Assembly (NCBI GenBank): GCA_030539415.1
Contig: JAUNSE010000085.1
Coordinates: 1-7,720 of the forward strand
DNA length: 7,720 nt
Source: Desulfovibrionaceae bacterium
GTDB taxonomy: Bacteria > Desulfobacterota > Desulfovibrionia > Desulfovibrionales > Desulfovibrionaceae
Reading direction: 5' to 3'
Both the position numbers and the translations under genes were made by a program. Numbering within the stretch: position 1 is the first letter of the stretch; the number at the start of each line of letters is the position of its first letter. The notes beneath the pieces were generated by a model. The model searched no databases and was not told the DNA's origin. It saw nothing but the letters and a program-made list of their open reading frames with translations. Below, one piece after another: positions 6,641 to 7,720 of this stretch.

Positions 6641-6883
6641 ACAACACGCTTTTTTTCTGTCTACTGTTTCGTGACTGTTTTCGCTTCAACCTCACACTCT
6701 CGCAGAAACCGCCGCACCCGCGCAACCTTCTGCTTTTGCCCAGGGCCTGCCGCTCCAGCAGTATTTTCTGGCATCGCCGGCAACCCGAACCTGATACCGT
6801 CAGCCACATACACAAATATGCTGTCTCAGAGGACGGCAGACACACCGGACAGCATTGCATCCGGACAAAAAAATCACAAAAAA
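6641..6883. other. Non-coding spacer between the AOR control region and the HU/tRNA unit
   Basis: No credible gene is present. The open frames here (99 codons on minus, 72 on plus) are rich in Cys, Arg and Ser, show no domain pattern and have no ribosome binding site. Two near-identical words, ACTGTTTCG (6663-6671) and ACTGTTTTCG (6674-6683), start 11 bases apart and lie 36-56 bases upstream of the AOR -35 box. One helical turn apart, they could be activator sites. Apart from these I see only a CCGGA/TCCGG pair near 6846-6864 and runs of A at 6866-6883. Confidence 0.45.
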
Positions 6884-6936
6884 AAATAATACAGACTTGC
6901 ATACCTATATATAAAACATGCAAGTCTGTATTATTT
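6878..6936 (-). terminator. Intrinsic terminator of the HU/tRNA-Ser unit
   Basis: Reading the minus strand, 6936-6918 and 6902-6884 form a perfect 19-bp stem around a 15-base loop, followed by six U from 6883 to 6878. It begins nine bases after the tRNA 3' end, where a terminator is expected. The stem is AT-rich (6 of 19 pairs are G-C), unlike the short GC-rich stems usual in such genomes, but its length makes up for this. On the plus strand there is no useful T-run, so it works in one direction. Confidence 0.8.
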
Positions 6937-6944
6937 CAAATATA

Positions 6945-7032
6945 TGGCGGAGAGAAAGGGATTCGAACCCCTGGAGGGTTGCCCCTCAACGGTTTTCAAG
7001 ACCGCCGCAATCGGCCACTCTGCCATCTCTCC
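6945..7032 (-). tRNA. tRNA-Ser, anticodon UGA
   Basis: The 88-base reverse complement folds as a class II tRNA. The acceptor stem GGAGAGA (7032-7026) pairs with TCTCTCC, followed by discriminator G and an encoded CCA (6947-6945). The anticodon loop CTTGAAA carries UGA (plus-strand 6996-6998), the variable arm is the long GAGGG-GCAA-CCCTC hairpin typical of serine tRNA, and the T loop is TTCGAAT. It reads UCA and other UCN serine codons. It starts 15 bases after the HU stop codon and is followed at once by a terminator, so it is probably cut from a HU-tRNA transcript unless a promoter lies inside the HU gene. Confidence 0.97.
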
Positions 7033-7047
7033 GTTATAGGCTGACGA

Positions 7048-7323
7048 CTACTGGATGGAGTCCTTCAGCTGCTTGCCGGGGGTGAACTTGGCCACTTTGC
7101 AAGCGGGCACATCCATCTCCTGCTTGGTGCGGGGATTGCGGCACTTGCGGGCAGCGCGGCTGACGACCTTGAAGGTGCCGAAGCCGGTCAGGGTGACGGT
7201 GTCACCGGCGACGAGCGCTTCGCGAAGAGCGTCGATGGTAGCCGTCAGAGCCTTGTCGGCGTCACTCTTATGCTCGAAGCCGGCCTTGTCGGCGATCTTG
7301 GCAATCAGTTCTGCTTTCGTCAT
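7048..7323 (-). CDS. hup: HU-family nucleoid DNA-binding protein
   Basis: A 91-residue histone-like protein that binds and bends DNA as a dimer and helps to compact the nucleoid. The length and pattern match HU: helical base MTKAELIAKIADKAG, GDTVTLTGFGTF at 40-51, then the DNA-embracing arm with RAARKCRNPRT at 56-66 (the intercalating proline is Pro64), and PACKVAKFTPGKQLKD at 73-88. Two cysteines, Cys61 in the arm and Cys75 after it, are atypical; most HU proteins have none. The ATG lacks a Shine-Dalgarno: the bases before it are a T6 run and a hairpin. A tRNA-Ser follows closely. HU and IHF subunits are alike; the lack of IHF-specific signatures favours HU, but I cannot exclude an IHF-like paralogue. 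Confidence 0.95.
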   Translation of the reverse strand: MTKAELIAKIADKAGFEHKSDADKALTATIDALREALVAGDTVTLTGFGTFKVVSRAARKCRNPRTKQEMDVPACKVAKFTPGKQLKDSIQ

Positions 7324-7326
7324 AGT

Positions 7327-7369
7327 AAAAAACTGCGAGGTTTTCCCTTGAAAAGGGCCGGAAACGCAG
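7327..7369 (-). terminator. Terminator-like hairpin directly before HU
   Basis: On the minus strand CTGCG (7369-7365) pairs with CGCAG (7337-7333), and TTTCC (7364-7360) can pair with the GGAAA inside 7346-7342, followed at once by six T (7332-7327) and, three bases later, the HU ATG. An alternative fold pairs GAGG (7373-7370 region) with CCTC (7340-7337) and would compete. This could end a small RNA made upstream or act as an attenuator or translation control for HU. Pairing is imperfect inside, so strength is uncertain. Confidence 0.4.
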
Positions 7370-7407
7370 CCTCCATATTTTCCTGGTTAAAATCAACATC
7401 CTGCCTG

Positions 7408-7606
7408 CCAAAGAGGAGGGACGAGTCCACGGACGTTTCCCTCCGTCAGCTGTGCACCTGCCTTTCCTGACTGGAGGCGGGTCTGACGGCGGCATGAACC
7501 ACGATGGTCGGAGCGGCCTTGCGGCCTCCCCATGGGGATCCCGGCGGACTCCAGGCTCCCGATGCCGACGGTCGTTTCTCTCAAAACGGCTGTACAGGCC
7601 TCTTGG
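7408..7606 (-). ncRNA. Candidate structured RNA or long HU leader
   Basis: About 200 bases of GC-rich sequence with no gene but many matching arms on the minus strand. CCAAGAGG (7606-7599) pairs with CCTCTTTGG (7416-7408, one bulge), closing the whole region. Inside lie CGGCAT/ATGCCG, a GGCC-GCAA-GGCC stem with a GNRA-type loop, CCGTCAG/CTGACGG (7 bp) enclosing ACCCGCCT/AGGCAGGT (7 of 8 pairs), and GGAGGGA (7444-7438) with TCCCTCC (7421-7415). The left closing arm starts where the -35/-10 pair at 7642-7613 predicts transcription to begin. Size resembles 6S RNA, but the branched fold does not, and I found no RNase P, tmRNA or SRP RNA signatures. It may simply be the 5' untranslated region of HU. 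Confidence 0.35.
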
Positions 7607-7612
7607 AGAAGT

Positions 7613-7642
7613 CACATAAAAAAAGGCACGGCCTTATGTCAA
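7613..7642 (-). promoter_or_regulatory. Predicted promoter upstream of the structured region and HU
   Basis: Minus-strand TTGACA (7642-7637) is a perfect -35 box. At 18 bases TATGTG (7618-7613) is a poor -10 (three of six). The start would fall near 7606. The spacer holds the terminator-like hairpin at 7618-7635, so the two readings of this stretch compete. A second -10-like TATACT lies at 7655-7650 without a good -35, and inverted arms AACAGA/TCTGTT (7641-7646 and 7662-7667) flank it. Confidence 0.35.
7618..7635 (-). terminator. Possible compact terminator of a gene beyond the right edge
   Basis: Minus-strand AAGGC (7635-7631), a 3-base loop and GCCTT (7627-7623) form a short hairpin followed by five more T (7622-7618). 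It would end transcription entering from beyond 7720. A 28-codon open frame runs from the right edge to a TAA at 7636-7634, just at the hairpin, which would suit the tail of a gene. That stretch is AT-rich and its peptide is not recognisable, so I do not annotate it as coding. Confidence 0.35.
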
Positions 7643-7720
7643 CAGAAAAAGTATACCTTCCTCTGTTATTAGCAAATTTTTTCTGATTAGAGATGAATAA
7701 CCCTCAAGTCTCCCTTTGTT

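Noticed and set aside
6736..7044. Plus-strand open frame encoding a GEKGIRTPGG-type peptide
   Set aside because: This peptide is the reverse-strand translation of the tRNA-Ser T arm, a well-known source of false protein predictions.
7408..7606. 6S RNA, RNase P RNA, SRP RNA or tmRNA
   Set aside because: Length fits 6S only, but the fold is branched and not one long rod; no RNase P core words, SRP tip loop or tmRNA ends were seen.
7634..7720. Tail of a minus-strand gene entering from the right edge (28 codons to a TAA)
   Set aside because: The stretch is AT-rich, unlike the genes here, the peptide is not recognisable, and a 28-codon open run is expected by chance; the adjoining hairpin is noted separately.
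1..7720. CRISPR array, insertion sequence, integrase, toxin-antitoxin or phage genes
   Set aside because: No regularly spaced repeats, transposase or integrase motifs, or small paired genes were found on either strand.

Overview
The window looks like chromosomal DNA from an anaerobic, sulfate-reducing-type bacterium, most likely a member of the Desulfovibrionaceae. The grounds are a GC-rich coding set with AT-rich spacers, a tungsten-type aldehyde:ferredoxin oxidoreductase (AOR), a MoeA fused to a periplasmic-binding-protein-like domain, and a HU of the Desulfovibrio style. The taxonomic call is inference from gene content only; no marker gene is present.

Layout. Positions 1-242 are an AT-rich upstream region ending in a structured leader. 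Two tandem plus-strand moeA paralogues follow (243-1469 and 1482-3449). They converge on a minus-strand set that ends at 3508 and is read right to left: AOR (6541-4796), a MoaD/ThiS-type small sulfur carrier (4699-4451) and a ThiF/MoeB/HesA-type E1-like adenylyltransferase (4374-3508). The AOR has a recognisable promoter, an inverted repeat over its -35 element and a leader hairpin. Positions 6641-6883 hold no convincing gene. From 7323 down to 6878, also on the minus strand, lie a HU-family DNA-binding protein, tRNA-Ser(UGA) 15 bases after its stop codon, and a 19-bp-stem intrinsic terminator. HU is preceded by about 300 bases of GC-rich, strongly self-complementary non-coding DNA (roughly 7324-7611) with a consensus -35 box at its far end. 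This is either a long structured leader or a separate small RNA.

How the genes work together. MoaD-type carriers are adenylated by ThiF/MoeB-type proteins and deliver sulfur for the dithiolene of molybdopterin. MoeA proteins insert molybdate or tungstate into adenylated molybdopterin. AOR needs a tungsten bis-pterin cofactor and one 4Fe-4S cluster. The left 6.6 kb therefore reads as one AOR plus a local cofactor-assembly kit, split into two convergent transcription units. The two different MoeA proteins could divide molybdenum and tungsten between them.

The protein families are all known, and I do not claim a new enzyme system. The less ordinary material is non-coding: the moeA leader, the mutually exclusive hairpins between AOR and moaD, the AOR control region, and the structured stretch with a terminator-like hairpin directly before HU.
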